Positions 1 to 10,560 of a stretch of DNA of 64,000 nucleotides are shown piece after piece. The notes beneath the pieces are model-generated. The model saw only the letters and a program-made list of their open reading frames with translations, was not told the origin of the DNA and did no database searches. Every line of letters starts with the position of its first letter. Within the stretch, counting starts at the first letter, position 1. The DNA lies in NCBI RefSeq assembly GCF_011386835.1, contig NC_088800.1:22806572-22870571 (forward strand), in the 5' to 3' direction. The DNA is from Chrysemys picta bellii (Eukaryota > Chordata > Testudines > Emydidae). The position numbers and the translations under genes are program-made.

Positions 1-444
1 GCCAAAAAACTGGAAAAAATGACCTTGCTAATAGGATCCAGGCTCACAAGCTGAATCCACCTAACAGCATTTGTCTCCTAAACAATGTTTTTCGTTCAAA
101 AGAATCAGCTACGCAGGCACCTGTGAATGCCCGCTCCATAAAAATGACATTTAATAGCTGTTAATAAAATTCAGTGATACGTGAAAGCAGGCCCCTGATC
201 ATGTGATAGCCAAGTACAGGTCTGTAGGCCTTACTTGTAGTCTGCCAGCTCAGGCTTCTAGACTTTTTTCCCATGGTACTCAAATGAGCCAGGAGAGCAT
301 ATGCAGACCAGTCCTTCTGAGCTACACAGGACAGCTCCTTCCACCTCCCGGCAACCTCCAAACTGCATGCTGGCTTCTGGAGAGACAAAGAAAAATCTGA
401 AGATGAGAAGGAAAGAGAGGGCAGATTCGGGAAAGTACAAAGAC
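1..444. other. Unassigned sequence, no gene seen
   Basis: I see no recognisable gene, tRNA-like promoter or terminal inverted repeat. The open frames here are short and overlap on both strands, as expected by chance. Confidence 0.4.
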
Positions 445-463
445 AGAGAGAGAGAGAGAGAGA
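445..463. repeat. (GA)n microsatellite
   Basis: About nine uninterrupted AG units in a purine-rich stretch. The serine/leucine-rich minus-strand reading frames over it are artefacts of the dinucleotide repeat. Confidence 0.9.
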
Positions 464-588
464 AAATGAAGAGATGGTGGCAACCATGTGTCTGCCCATA
501 GTGCAAGGTGACACAGGGTGGGATATAAGATGGCCAGGCTCATCTGCTAATCCATTGCAATGAAGCTCCAGCAAAATAGTTTGGGAGC

Positions 589-1540
589 CTATGATGAGAT
601 GTGTAACCCCCGACAGGTGATAAAATGGTAAATTGGAGCTGGCAAGCTACCTGGCTGCACCTGGAGAGGGTGGCGAGGCCTAAGTAAAGATGGAGCCTGG
701 CTGTGGAGGAGTTGTGTGGTTTCTATAAAGAGAAAGAGCCCAGAGTAGAAGTGGGTTGCAGGGAGAGAAGAAAGGAGCCCTGCAGTCAGTAGCACAGTGT
801 GGAACCTGAGATACAGAGCACTCACTAGGGTGGAGCACACTCCTGCAGTGAGGCCTGATGAAAGGGTAGGAGCTGGACCTCCAGGGAAGAAACCCAGGAA
901 GACATTCACCTGAGGAGGAGGTTCTGGAGGGTGCATACACCCTGGGACAGGCCCTCATAGGAGAGTGCTGCAAGGGTGAAGCAGACTCCTGGAATGGACC
1001 TGAGCGAAGGCCAACTGACTGGCAGATGGCCTTGGGGTAGGCAGGAGTATAGGATCCAGACTAGCAAGACTCCAGGAAGGTAATGCTTGTAAGGCAGTGT
1101 TCTGTGGCAGAACAGAGAGCTGGGGAGGCCCCTGGATGGATTAAAACTTTAAGGCAGCAAAAGGGACAAAAGTTCCTTTTGGTGTGTGTTGTTTTGCTTT
1201 TGAGTTTGGTTGAAAGACTCCAGGGAGGAGCTTTGGGGAGGTGGAAGACATTCTGACAGGAGTGAATGGAAGAGGAGCTCTGGGGAGGTGGAAGACATCC
1301 TAGCAATGACCAGGGTCAAGAGGGACATTTTCCATGTGGGATGTTGATTTCCCAGAAGGGAAGAGACATTAAAGTGACCTGGCTGGAGGGCCCACTTGCG
1401 AGAAAAGAGAGCACTGCAGAGCTGGAGCAGATGTTGGCAGGGAGTGCTAAACCAGGAAAGAGCTGCTACGCCATACTTAGCTTGAGGGAGCTCAGAAGCC
1501 ATGAATCCACTTCTCCACAGAGCCACTAGGCTAATTGTGT
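589..1540. other. Purine-rich unassigned sequence, possibly an old retroelement
   Basis: The plus strand is rich in GGAG and GAAGG motifs. A 28-bp unit at 1225-1252 (GAGGAGCTTTGGGGAGGTGG onwards) recurs at 1272-1299 with few changes, a local tandem duplication with a 47-bp period. The texture resembles decayed LTR or LINE untranslated sequence, but I see no LTR ends, primer-binding site or coding remnant, so I do not assign a class. Confidence 0.3.
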
Positions 1541-1574
1541 CTATTTTAAAATTACCTGCTTACCATGGAATAAG

Positions 1575-1805
1575 TCCTGTTGAGTGGTTAGAGCAGAAGA
1601 CTGAGAATCAGGATTCCTGACTCTGCCATTAGCTTCTGCTGTGACCTCGGACAAGTCACTTCACCCTCTTTACCTCAAAGTATTATTAATGGTTATGTTT
1701 TCCTTACCTGTGAAATGGGGATAATGATACATGACTCCCAGGAGTGTTGTGTGAGGCTTAATTATGAATGACTGTACAATGCTTTGAGATCTGTTAGTGG
1801 AAGAC
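1575..1805 (+). repeat. MIR/CORE-SINE-like element
   Basis: The order of motifs matches the MIR/CORE-SINE family: a tRNA-like head (GTGGTTAGAGCAGAAGACTG), a middle with CTCTGCCATTAGCTTCTGCT, then GTGACCTCGGACAAGTCACT, and a tail with CCTGTGAAATGGGGATAATG, ending near CAATGCTTTGAGATCTG. The copy is diverged but close to full length. It is an ancient non-autonomous retroposon that depended on L2-type LINE enzymes. Confidence 0.75.
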
Positions 1806-2295
1806 TTTGCAAAAGCCAAGTGCTAGAACTGCAGGAGATGCTCTGGAGAAGAACTGATTTCTGCCTGTTTTGATCACAACAATCTGTCTCTTTCTTAAAT
1901 ACTTGATTGCAGAGTGGGGGGATGAGAAAAGCCCAGCCAACCACTTCAACAGCAGCTTGTGTTTACATCTTCACTCTGCTTGAGACCATGGACACCAGGT
2001 GGGTGAGCATGTGACGAGATAGCATGTGCACGGATTCTGTTCACTGCACGCAGAGCAGCTTCTCCATGCATGTTCATCCACGCAAGCCTGGCGACCAAAT
2101 CTGGAAAAGTGAATGATAAACAACAGCCGTTGTTTCACCACGCGCCTAGGTCAATACGGGGGCTGGTATTGGTTTTCCTTGAATATTTTAAAGGAAGTCA
2201 GATAATCCACTTTCTAAACAAGCAGAAATCAATGCTGCTGTCATCTTGCCCCTGCCATGAGTTACATGGAAAATAAGGATTTGCACAGTTGGCGC

Positions 2296-2395
2296 TGTCC
2301 CGTTTTATTATTTTCACAGATGGGGACACTGAAGTCCAGAGAATGATTTACCCAGGTCACACAAATGGTAGCGGCACTCATCACGAAAAGCCTTA
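2296..2395 (+). repeat. L2/MIR-type 3' fragment
   Basis: Contains the characteristic run TTTTCACAGATGGGGACACT followed by GAAGTCCAGAGAATGATTTACC and a CCCAGGTCACACAAATGG-like motif, as in the 3' part of L2 LINEs and MIRs. It is short, diverged and without coding content. Confidence 0.55.
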
Positions 2396-2800
2396 CAAAC
2401 TGCAGACAACTCTCATGATTTGTAGGGCTTTTCTACTGGAATCATGATACTGCATAAGAATCTCAGGTTACTATTTTTTTAATGAAAATTTTTAACCCTT
2501 GTGCTTTCAGAGAAAAGCTTGAAGATGTGAAGCATGTCCAGCCTGAAGGCCCACAAACCAGAAGGCAAATAAAGATCCTGACATTATTATTTTCTTTTTT
2601 AAATCTCATGATTTTGAGTGTCAGACTCTTGATTTTTGCATGTTTGCGGTTGGCAGTACCACACTAGAAACCCCCCATTTGTGAGGAGTGTACCTTTATT
2701 TCCAATTGCTCGGTCTGATCACCTCTATGTAGTACAAGTTACTGACAGCAAGGCAGTCGCTGTCTCTAGCAAGGGAGGGCTCAGGTGGGCTTGGTGTAAA

Positions 2801-4629
2801 CAGGGCCAGTGCAAGGATATTTTGCGCCCTAGGCGAAACTTCCACCTTGGCGCCCCTCCCCCCCCACCCCCCGCACCTCGGTTCATTGAGAGGCAAATCC
2901 CAATGAGCCTTTATAGACCCCAGGGGCCAGCCTGCCCAGGGGCTGCTCCCCAGACCAGGTTCCCCCCTCCCCACCCCCTGAACTCCCCTGGAAGGTGCAC
3001 AGCTCCCCCACGAGCCCACCCCACCCCGGTGGTCCCCGCCCCAAGTCCACTCACTGGCTTTGCCGGGCTTGGGCCACTGCAGCAGTTCAGCAGGGAAGCC
3101 AGAGCATCGGCTTGCAGGGGCGGCAAGCCCCAGCCATGGAGGAGCCGGCGTGGCGCAGAAGGGCAGCAGCCTTGCAAAAGCGGTGGCGCGGCTAGCGGGG
3201 AGCAGCCGCGCCCCCCACCCCTCCTGCCCAGGCTGCAGCCGGCCCCCCCCCCCGGGGGCTCCTACAGGCTGCAGCAGATGCAGGCTCCCCATGCGCCCCC
3301 CAGCTGTCCCCTCACCGTGCTCGGGCTCTGCGGCTCCCAGGCATGTGAGCCATCGCCGGGGCTCAGGGCTCTGAGCCTGCTCCGTGCTGCAACCAACTTG
3401 GCGCCCCCCCCCCCCCCCCCGCGGGGTTCCTGCAGTGGATGCATGTGGGTGGCAGCCCCCATGCGCCTCCCGGTTCCCCCCTGCCACGCTTGGGCTCTGC
3501 GGCTCCCGGGAGTGTGAGCTGCCGCTGCCGCTGCCCCTCCCAGAGTAGGCTCAGGGCCCTGCGCCCCGGTAGCTCACATGCCTGGAGCTGCAGAGCCCGA
3601 GCACGGCGAGGGGGAAGCCAGGGGACGCACGGGGGCCACCGACCACATGCAACTGCTGCACCCTGCAGGAGCCCCTGGTGGGGCGGGGGGGGGGGGGGCG
3701 CGCCGGGCTGCAGCCTGGGCAGGAGGGGCAGAGGGCGCAGCTGCTCCCCGCTAGCAGTGCCGCTGCTTTTACAGGGCTGCTGCCCCCCCTGTGCCTCACC
3801 GGTTCCTCCATGGCTGGGGCTCGCCACCCCCACAAGCCAACTCTCTGGCTCTCCGGTGCCTCCGGAAGGCAGCTCCTCCCTGCCAAGCCAGGGCACCGCT
3901 TTTTTAGGGTTATCATATTTCAACAATAAAAAAAGAGGATGGGGGGGGGAGAGCCCCACCCACATCCACTCCCTCCCACTTCCCGCCCCGCTCAGAATAC
4001 CTAACCCCCCCCCCGCTCCTTGTCCCCTGGCTGCCCCCTCCTGGGACCCCTGCCCCCCAGGACTGGACCCCCTACCTAAGCCTCCCTGCTCCTTGTCCCC
4101 TGACTGCCCCCTCCTGAGACCGCCCCACCCTATGTTCCCCCATAGGACCCTACCCCCTACCTGTCCCCTAGCTGCCCCAACCCTTATCTACACCTCCGGC
4201 CCCAGACAGACCCCCGGAACTCGCACGCCCCATCCAACCACTCCCCGCCCCCTGAGAGACTCCCCCTGAATTCCCGACCCATCCAACCCTCCCCCCGCCC
4301 CCTGACAGTCCCCCTGGGACTCCCCTTACCACCATGCCGCTCCAGCCACTGGCTCCACGTGGAGCCAAAACAAACAGGCTGCGGAGCACACAGCCCCTCC
4401 CCCGCAGCGTGCTGGCGACGCGACACTGAGGCAAGGGGAGGGGGGGAGTAGGGGAGGGACTCTGCCTGCTGGAGACCTATGGGAGCGGCTAAATCAGGCC
4501 AGGCGCCCAATCCATCACACCGCACTCTGTGTGGGGGAAGGGACGGGAGGGAGGAAAAATCTTGCACGCCCCCAATCACTTGGCGCCGTAGGCGACCGCC
4601 TAGTTCGCCTAGTGGTTGCACCAGCCCTG
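2801..4629. mobile_element. GC-rich hAT-like transposon with foldback interior
   Basis: The left end is CAGGGCCAGTGCAAGG and the right end, read on the other strand, is CAGGGCTGGTGCAACC. Both continue into AGGCG and GGCGCC motifs. The flanks are near-identical 8-mers, GGTGTAAA at 2793-2800 and GCTGTAAA at 4630-4637, a 7/8 match and the TSD length of hAT elements. Inside are a plus-orientation block at about 3060-3420, a partial direct copy at about 3420-3520, and an inverted copy at about 3541-3900, followed by a C-rich tract at 3980-4330. I see no transposase remnant. The long open frames across it (2636-3517 plus, 2696-3487 minus, 3439-4269 plus) are open in several frames at once because the DNA is GC-rich, and are not genes. 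It is probably non-autonomous. Confidence 0.8.
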
Positions 4630-4669
4630 GCTGTAAATAAACTGATGAGATTGAGGGAAATGAGAGTTA

Positions 4670-4904
4670 GGGCCGGTCTACACCTAAAACTTAGATTGAC
4701 CTAGCTATGTCACTCAGAGGTGTGAAAAATTCATACTCCTGAGAGATGTAGTTAAGCCAACTTCAGCCCCCAGTGTAGACAGTGCTAGGTTGATAGAAGA
4801 ATTCTTCTGTCAACCTAGCTGCTGCCTCTCAGAGAGGTGGATTTACTACAGCAATGGAAGAACCTGTACAACTGTAGCATTTCTACTGTAGATGTACTCT
4901 AACA
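4670..4904. mobile_element. PIF/Harbinger-type MITE
   Basis: Begins GGCCGGTCTACACC directly after TTA at 4667-4669. The interior carries internally palindromic blocks (GAAGAATTCTTC; CAACCTAGC against GCTAGGTTG) and the shared segment GTGTGAAAAATTC also present in related copies at about 22.7 and 50.0 kb. The right end is diverged, near ATGTACTCTAA. The TWA-type target and GTCTACAC-rich end point to PIF/Harbinger. No coding capacity. Confidence 0.65.
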
Positions 4905-5295
4905 CATTCTGTTGTATCTCCCTTGCAAAAGGATCAAAGCCTCCTGCTATAAGTAACTCTCTGCTGCTCACCTGCTCATTCTGACACTGAGCATGAAATT
5001 GATTGGGAGGAGGGGAGCTGCATTCTGAAGTGCTGCATGAAATCAAACCAATAAGATGATGGGGCAGTGTCAACTAGAAATCTAGACAATCCCCAAAATG
5101 ATTTTAAAGTAGTTTCAGGCACCATGCCCACTCTTATCCCAGTGTCAGTTTTGGCCATTTTACAATCAAGTTTCCCTATTTTGCAAATTTTTGTCTCTCG
5201 TCCGCTGCTGTGTGAAAGATCAAGTAATCTGAGTAAGGCCTCTCTTGTGCACTGGGATATGATGCCTGCACCCATCAAATGCCGGGGTACTCTGC

Positions 5296-5396
5296 ACAAC
5301 TGCAGGTGTCCCATCAGTGGATCTTAATCCAGGATCAGGGCCTTAGGCCTAGATCCAAAGGTATTTAGAAGCCTAAGAAATTAACTGTCCCCTTGA
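5296..5396. repeat. Old palindromic interspersed repeat
   Basis: Contains CCTAGATCCAAAGGTATTTAG and AAGCCTAAGAAATTAACTGT, a diverged version of a dispersed amniote repeat built on GCCTAA and TTAGG-type words. It abuts the next element. Confidence 0.4.
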
Positions 5397-5399
5397 AAT

Positions 5400-5813
5400 C
5401 AACTGTCTCCGATCCTTGGCTGGAGCACCCACAAGGAAAAATTAGTGGGTGCTCTGCACCCATCGGCAGCCAAGCTCCCTGCCCCGTCCCTCCTGCCTCA
5501 CCTCCACCTCCTCCCCTGAGCATGCCGCGTCTCTGTTCCTTCCTTCCTCCCTCTCTCCCTCCCAGCGCTTGCCGCCGCCAAACAGCTGTAGCATGTTCTG
5601 GGAAGGAGTGGGGAGGAACGAGAGCGTGGCATGCTCAGGGGAGGAGGCAGGCAATAGACGGGGCCGGGATTTGGGGAAGGAATCGAATAGGGGCCGGGAG
5701 GGGGTGGAGTTGGGGCATGGACTTTGGGGAAGGGGTTGGAATGGGGGCAGAAGAGGGCAGGAGCTGAGGGAGGTCGAGCACCCACCGGCGCCAGAAGTCA
5801 GCGCCTATGCCTG
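5400..5813. mobile_element. hAT-like non-autonomous element (left end approximate)
   Basis: The right end read on the minus strand is CAGGCATAGGCGCTGACTTC. Inverted GAGCACCCAC words lie at both ends: near 5422 with GTGGGTGCTC just inside, and near 5777. The interior is pyrimidine-rich on the left and purine-rich on the right, partly complementary (GAGCATGCCGCG against GTGGCATGCTC). The left end is degraded and I cannot fix a TSD. Confidence 0.5.
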
Positions 5814-7187
5814 GGTCGGGACAGTTCTTGGTCCCTGGCCTCTAGTTAGGCCTAGCCATCTCCTTCAGTCTCTTTGGCTGTGTTTCTGGAGGCAGCCTCA
5901 TGCAGGGGTGTCGCCCCTTCATTGTCCCAGGCCTTTCTACCTCCCTCATCTTCACTTAGCTCTCTCTTTTTATAGCAGGCCTCGTTTACCCTATTGGTTG
6001 CTGCTATGGTGTCTGCCTCCATGACTGGCAGCTGTGTGGGGGTGTGGGTAAGCTGCTTGCTGGTAGGCAGGAAAGGCTCCCCTCCCCCACCTCTGCTTAG
6101 TATGGAGTTTGTAGACCCCATTACAAGGCCTTGCTGACTATCCAGAGGAAAGAGTGAAACTGTTTCTACACAAAGCACTGCCAAACTCATGAAGTAAACA
6201 AGCTGGAAAATATTTCCCTCAAGTCTTTCATTGAGAGTCATCTCTGGGACTACTCAAAGCAAGAATAAATTGAAACACTTTCTGAGAGAAGGGGATCTCT
6301 CACTGTGTTCCTTTCAGGACAGAAGCCCATTTAATGACTTCACTACTGCATCCTGCATGGAACTCAATTCATTTCCCGTGAGAGGCAATGTTATTCTCGC
6401 TGTGCATTTAATCTCTCTCTTTGTCTTTATTTAGGCATGTAGGGTTGGGTCCCACTCCCAGTGAAGTCTCTGGGAATTTTTCCGAGGGAGTTGGACTGGG
6501 TTCTTAGGATGATATCTGGTGTCTGAGCTCTGAGGGCATGTGTGTATTTCAGTTTTGATGTTTAAAGCACTAATCCAACCCTTCCACTTTATACAGTTGT
6601 AAACCTATATAACTATCAAGAAACAGTATTTTTAAGCAAGTTTTTCTAAAACCCTCCATCTCTAATCACTCTCCCAGTGGTGCCATGTCGCTTACAGTTA
6701 AGGCCCTCTGGAATTTCTGTGCTTGACTGCCCTGACCTTGTTGTGGCTGGAGCAGACTTTTCTTCACTTAATGCCGCAGGGCATCTTGGAAGGATGCTTC
6801 AGCAAAGAGCTGCTTCTGCCCAGATCTGATAAACAGTTGAGTTTAAAGCTCTCTGTGCAGACTGCTCATTGAAATGCAAAACACATCATAGTAGCACTCC
6901 TGTCTGCTACCTGCTCTGGAGACAACCTGATAATCCATGATAATGGCAGATCATACCTCCTTTCTTAAACCAGAGCCAGGCAGGATTATATACTGCACAA
7001 TAAACAAAAGAGAACCTTCTGTTCTGCAATAAGCAGGGTGCATGAACGTTATAACCAAGAGAACAGTACCTCTGCATTAGGAGTGAGCTGCACTTTATTA
7101 GACTTCTCCTGGACTCAGCCAACAATCCTCTAGATTTCCTAGCCCAGTGGGCTGCTGCAGATAGTTTCTCTCTCTGCCCACCTGTAC
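5814..7187. other. Unassigned sequence, no gene seen
   Basis: Nothing recognised. Reading frames are short and conflicting. No SINE promoter boxes or terminal repeats noticed. Confidence 0.35.
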
Positions 7188-7195
7188 TCTCAGGG

Positions 7196-7458
7196 CAGGG
7201 GCGGCTCCAGGCACCAGCGCACCAAGCGCGTGCCTGGGGTGGCAAGCCGTGGGGGGCGGCCTGCCAGTCGCTGTGAGGGCAGCAGTTAGGCTGCCTTCGG
7301 TGGCATGCCTGTGGGAGGTCCGTCGGTCCCGCAGTTTCGGCGGCAATTCGGTGGCGGGTACGCCGAATCCGCGTTACCAGCGGACCTCCCACAGGCGTGC
7401 TGCCGAAAGCCGCCTGACTGCCATGCTTGGGGCAGCAAAATACATAGAGCCGCCCCTG
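7196..7458. mobile_element. 263-bp hAT MITE with exact 8-bp TSD
   Basis: The ends are CAGGGGCGGCTCCAGG and its inverted partner GAGCCGCCCCTG. The exact TSD TCTCAGGG sits at 7188-7195 and 7459-7466. The interior holds an inverted pair (GCCTGTGGGAGGTCCG against GCGGACCTCCCACAGGC). The same family recurs at 61246-61525. No transposase. The TSD match suggests a comparatively young insertion. It lies inside an older repeat whose TGAAATCCTGGTCCCATTG half follows at once. Confidence 0.9.
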
Positions 7459-7463
7459 TCTCA

Positions 7464-7505
7464 GGGTGAAATCCTGGTCCCATTGAAGTCAATGACAAAA
7501 CTCCT
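7464..7505 (+). repeat. Half of a palindromic GGTGAAATCCTG repeat
   Basis: GGTGAAATCCTGGTCCCATT followed by GAAGTCAATG. It matches one arm of the palindromic repeat seen whole at 22829-22902. Confidence 0.5.
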
Positions 7506-7530
7506 GTTAGTGGGAATGAGAACAGCTTCT

Positions 7531-9261
7531 TTTAAAATGGCTGTCTGGAATTACAGCTCACTGGGCTTGTAACTGGGTGGATATTGCTTCGCTGGCATTC
7601 ACAACACTTCTGTCTTCCATGATCATTCTCTCATGCAGCTTCTTTTTCTTTGCAAGAACGCACACGGAAAGCTAGCCTTGTGCATATATTTTAATGCCAA
7701 GAGTGCTCATGCCATAAGTTACCAGTCAAACAGCTCAAATACTCATAATCAAGTTTCTGAGCAATCCATAGGTTGAAATTTGTTTGTGTAAAACTTTCAT
7801 TGATCAGTTTTGAATAGTGAACAAATTTGGAAAATTTGCACTCTTTTCAAAGATGATTTGCAACAGGAAAAAGGGCTAAGTTCAAAGGTGAATAATTTGC
7901 TTTTTTGCTCTAATTGGGAATAAAAAATATTTAGCTTTAAGATCTTTATTGCTAATAATGATGCAAGAGGGCATTTAAATTGCAAATAATAAAAATAACT
8001 GTATTTTCTCCTTCCCAGGAAATTTGGTGCCTTTCTCCTGGCCTCAGGCTCTATAAATACAACAAGGTACTGAGCAGCTGGATGGAAGGAGAAAGACCCT
8101 GCCCCTTCACCAGCACTCTTTTGTTGGTGTTTCTCCATCATGTACCAATTAGCATGCCCAGAATTTTCCCACTCAGGAAGTCAAGGTGACCTTTTTCTAA
8201 CTTTCAGGAACAGAATTGCTTTTCTTTCTTTGGTCCATGCACACTTTCCCTGATTTGCTTTGAATATTTAAAGAGCTGTTAAGCGATCCCTTATCTCATC
8301 TGGTGTTTCTGGCATGGATCTCAACTGGACTTAGATTGTCTTTCACTCTTCAGATTTCCTTTATCAATAAATTACTGTACTTGCACTATCTCTAAGACTT
8401 TGGTGTCTGTGTTCCATCGACCTCTTGTTCCTTATGGTGGTACAGAACGTCTTCACAGATAGACAGATTACAGAGTAAAGGAATCATTTCAGGTTATTCA
8501 TTTCCTTTAGTTTTTATAGCTCTGTTCACATCGTCAATTTCTCATCTGGTGTAAACCAAGGTAGCTCCATTAAAGTCACCAGCTGAAGATCTGGAGTAAC
8601 AATTGTTCTTGCTTTGGGAGAAATTCTTATAAAATGTTTTCTTTTATGCCCTAGAAGTTGTTGGATGCCAAGACACACCATAAATCTTAATAAACAAGAC
8701 AGGTAAAATAAATCGAATGCGAGTAACTGCATATACTGATGTGGGGTTTGCTCACATTTGCCTGAATGCCATTTCACTGTCTTCATGACAGGATCACACC
8801 TCCATGAGGCTGACATTATTCTGAGTCAATTAAAATCCATATCTGGCATAAATATAAACCTCTTTTTAGTTAAGAAGTGAGAGACAATGGGCTGGTTCCT
8901 CTGCAGTCAAGATACTACCTGTCTTCAGGCTGTACAAAGTGCCCAGAATTACAGCATTCTAGAGGGACTGAATGTGGCATCTGCTTTTGTAAGTGCCTTG
9001 ATATGCACCTTGATTTGTACTTTTGTAAGTGCCTTGATTTGCTGCAGAAGTGGCAGAGAGTGCAACTTGCACACTGTAGTCAGGAAAAGTGGGCAAGTTC
9101 CACACAAACAAGGCTGCAGTGTACGGCACACTGAGGATAGTAGTGGGCCTTGGTGTAACCCACACACTGTCTGGGTGTGATGTTTTGTCCCATCTAGTGG
9201 CACCAAGACCACTTAGAGGGAGAGAGATAAAATGAGTCTGCTCTACAGCGTTAGCTAACAA
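7531..9261. other. Unassigned sequence with a short tandem duplication
   Basis: No gene or classified repeat seen. A 19-bp word, CTTTTGTAAGTGCCTTGAT, occurs at 8984-9002 and again at 9020-9038, so a 36-bp unit is duplicated in tandem. The two plus-strand frames over it are not supported by any motif. Confidence 0.4.
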
Positions 9262-9290
9262 CCAGTTGGCTTTTAGCTCATGCAGTAGAG
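9262..9290 (+). repeat. tRNA-derived SINE, 5' piece with A box (interrupted)
   Basis: TTAGCTCATGCAGTAGAG resembles a pol III A box (TRGCNNAGNNGG type). The matching B-box half lies 1.2 kb downstream at 10479-10560, because a hAT transposon inserted between the two. Confidence 0.65.
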
Positions 9291-10478
9291 CAGGAGTGGG
9301 CAAACTTTTTGGCCTGAGGGCCACATCGGGGTTCTGAAATTGTATGGAGGGCCAGGTAGGGAAGGCTGTGCCTCCTCAAACAGTCTGGCCCCTGCCCCCT
9401 ATCCGCCCCCTCCCACTTCCCGCTCCCTGACTGCCCCCCTCAGAACCTCTGACCCATCCAACCCCCGGCTACTCCTTGTCCCCTGACCGCCCCCTCCCGG
9501 GACCTCCTGCCCCTAACCACCCCCCTAGGACCCCACCCCCTATCCAACCCCCCCTGCTCCCTGACTGCCCCGACCCCTATCCACACTCCCGCCCCCTGAC
9601 AGCCCCACTGGGACTCTCATGCCTATCCAACCCCCCTGTTCCCCGTCCCCTGGCCACCCCCCCCAGAACCTCCTCCCCATCCAACCGCCCCCTGTCCCCT
9701 GACCAGGGCCGGCTCCAGGCACCAGCTGAGCAAGCTCGTGCTTGGGGCGGCAGATTCTATGGGGTGGCATTTTTGTTCGCCGATCCAGCCACCCTGTAGG
9801 GGGCAGTGGCGCGGAGGAGGGGAACGCCCTTCTGGGAGCGGGCTGCATGCTCCGTCTGCCCCAGCCGGTACCAGGTCTGTAGCAAGCCCAGCAGGGCAGC
9901 CCGCGTCCTTCCCTCCCCACCAACCAGAGTGGCGTGGAGCCCTCCCGGCAGGCGGCGCAGCGGTCGGGGCCGCTTGGCGAGTGCCCCGCTGAAGCCCTGG
10001 CCGCCCCCCTTCTCTCTCTCCCTCCCCTGCTCCCACCCCCTCCCCCCCCCGCTAGCCGGGGCATGTCTGCAGCGCAGGGAGTCCCCCTGCACCCTGGCTC
10101 CAGCCACGCTGCAGGTTTTGATTTTTTTTTGCTTGGGGCGGCAAAAAAGCCAGAGCTGGCCCTGCCCCTGACTGCCCCCCGGGACCTCCTGCCCCTTATC
10201 TAACAGCCCCGCTTCCCGCCCCCTTACCATGCCACTCAGAGCAGCAGGACTGGCAGCCGCGCAGCCCAGCTGGAGCCAGCCGTGCCACCACGCTGCCCGG
10301 CAGGAGCTCGCAGCCCCGCCACCCACAGCACTGATGGCACGGCGAGCTGAGGCTGCGGGGGAAGGAGGACAGTGGGGGAGGGGCTGGGGGCTAGCCTCCC
10401 TGACCGGGACCTCAAGGGCCAGTCAGGACAGTCCCACAGGGCAGATGTGGCCCGCAGGCCATAGTTTGCCCACCTCTG
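9291..10478. mobile_element. hAT (Charlie-like) element, host of a nested insertion
   Basis: Ends are CAGGAGTGGGCAAACTTTTT and, on the other strand, CAGAGGTGGGCAAACTATGG. The exact TSD CAGTAGAG is at 9283-9290 and 10479-10486. The left interior is a cytosine-rich array of diverged CCCCTATCCAACCCC-like units. Removing the nested insert at 9704-10164 leaves about 720 bp, close to the uninterrupted relative at 51926-52618. The TIR sequence is of the kind found on hAT-Charlie elements. No transposase remains; the overlapping open frames on both strands are composition artefacts. Confidence 0.9.
9704..10164. mobile_element. 461-bp hAT MITE nested in the preceding element
   Basis: Begins CAGGGCCGGCTCCAGG and ends GCCAGAGCTGGCCCTG. 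The exact 8-bp TSD CCCCTGAC lies at 9696-9703 and 10165-10172. It shares termini and interior (GCTTGGGGCGGCA near both ends) with 49179-49643. Because it interrupts the C-rich interior of the 9291-10478 element, it inserted later. Confidence 0.92.
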
Positions 10479-10560
10479 CAGTAGAGGCTCATGCACTAAG
10501 CTCCAGAGGTCCCCAGTTCGATCCTGCCCACCAATGACCGGGGTCTGTCGGCGTTACATA
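10479..10560 (+). repeat. tRNA-derived SINE, 3' piece with B box (interrupted)
   Basis: Continues GGCTCATGCACTAAGCTCC to a B box (AGTTCGATCC) and then a short body. Joined to 9262-9290 across one copy of the TSD, it gives an A-box to B-box spacing like a tRNA, which supports a split SINE. Confidence 0.65.

Noticed and set aside
2636..3517. A 293-codon plus-strand open frame
   Set aside because: It begins outside the hAT-like element and runs through its GC-rich interior; frames on the opposite strand are equally long, composition is proline/alanine-rich and no motif is present.
9540..10326. 174- and 189-codon minus-strand frames
   Set aside because: They cross the junction between two nested transposons, so cannot be an ancestral gene, and have low-complexity composition.
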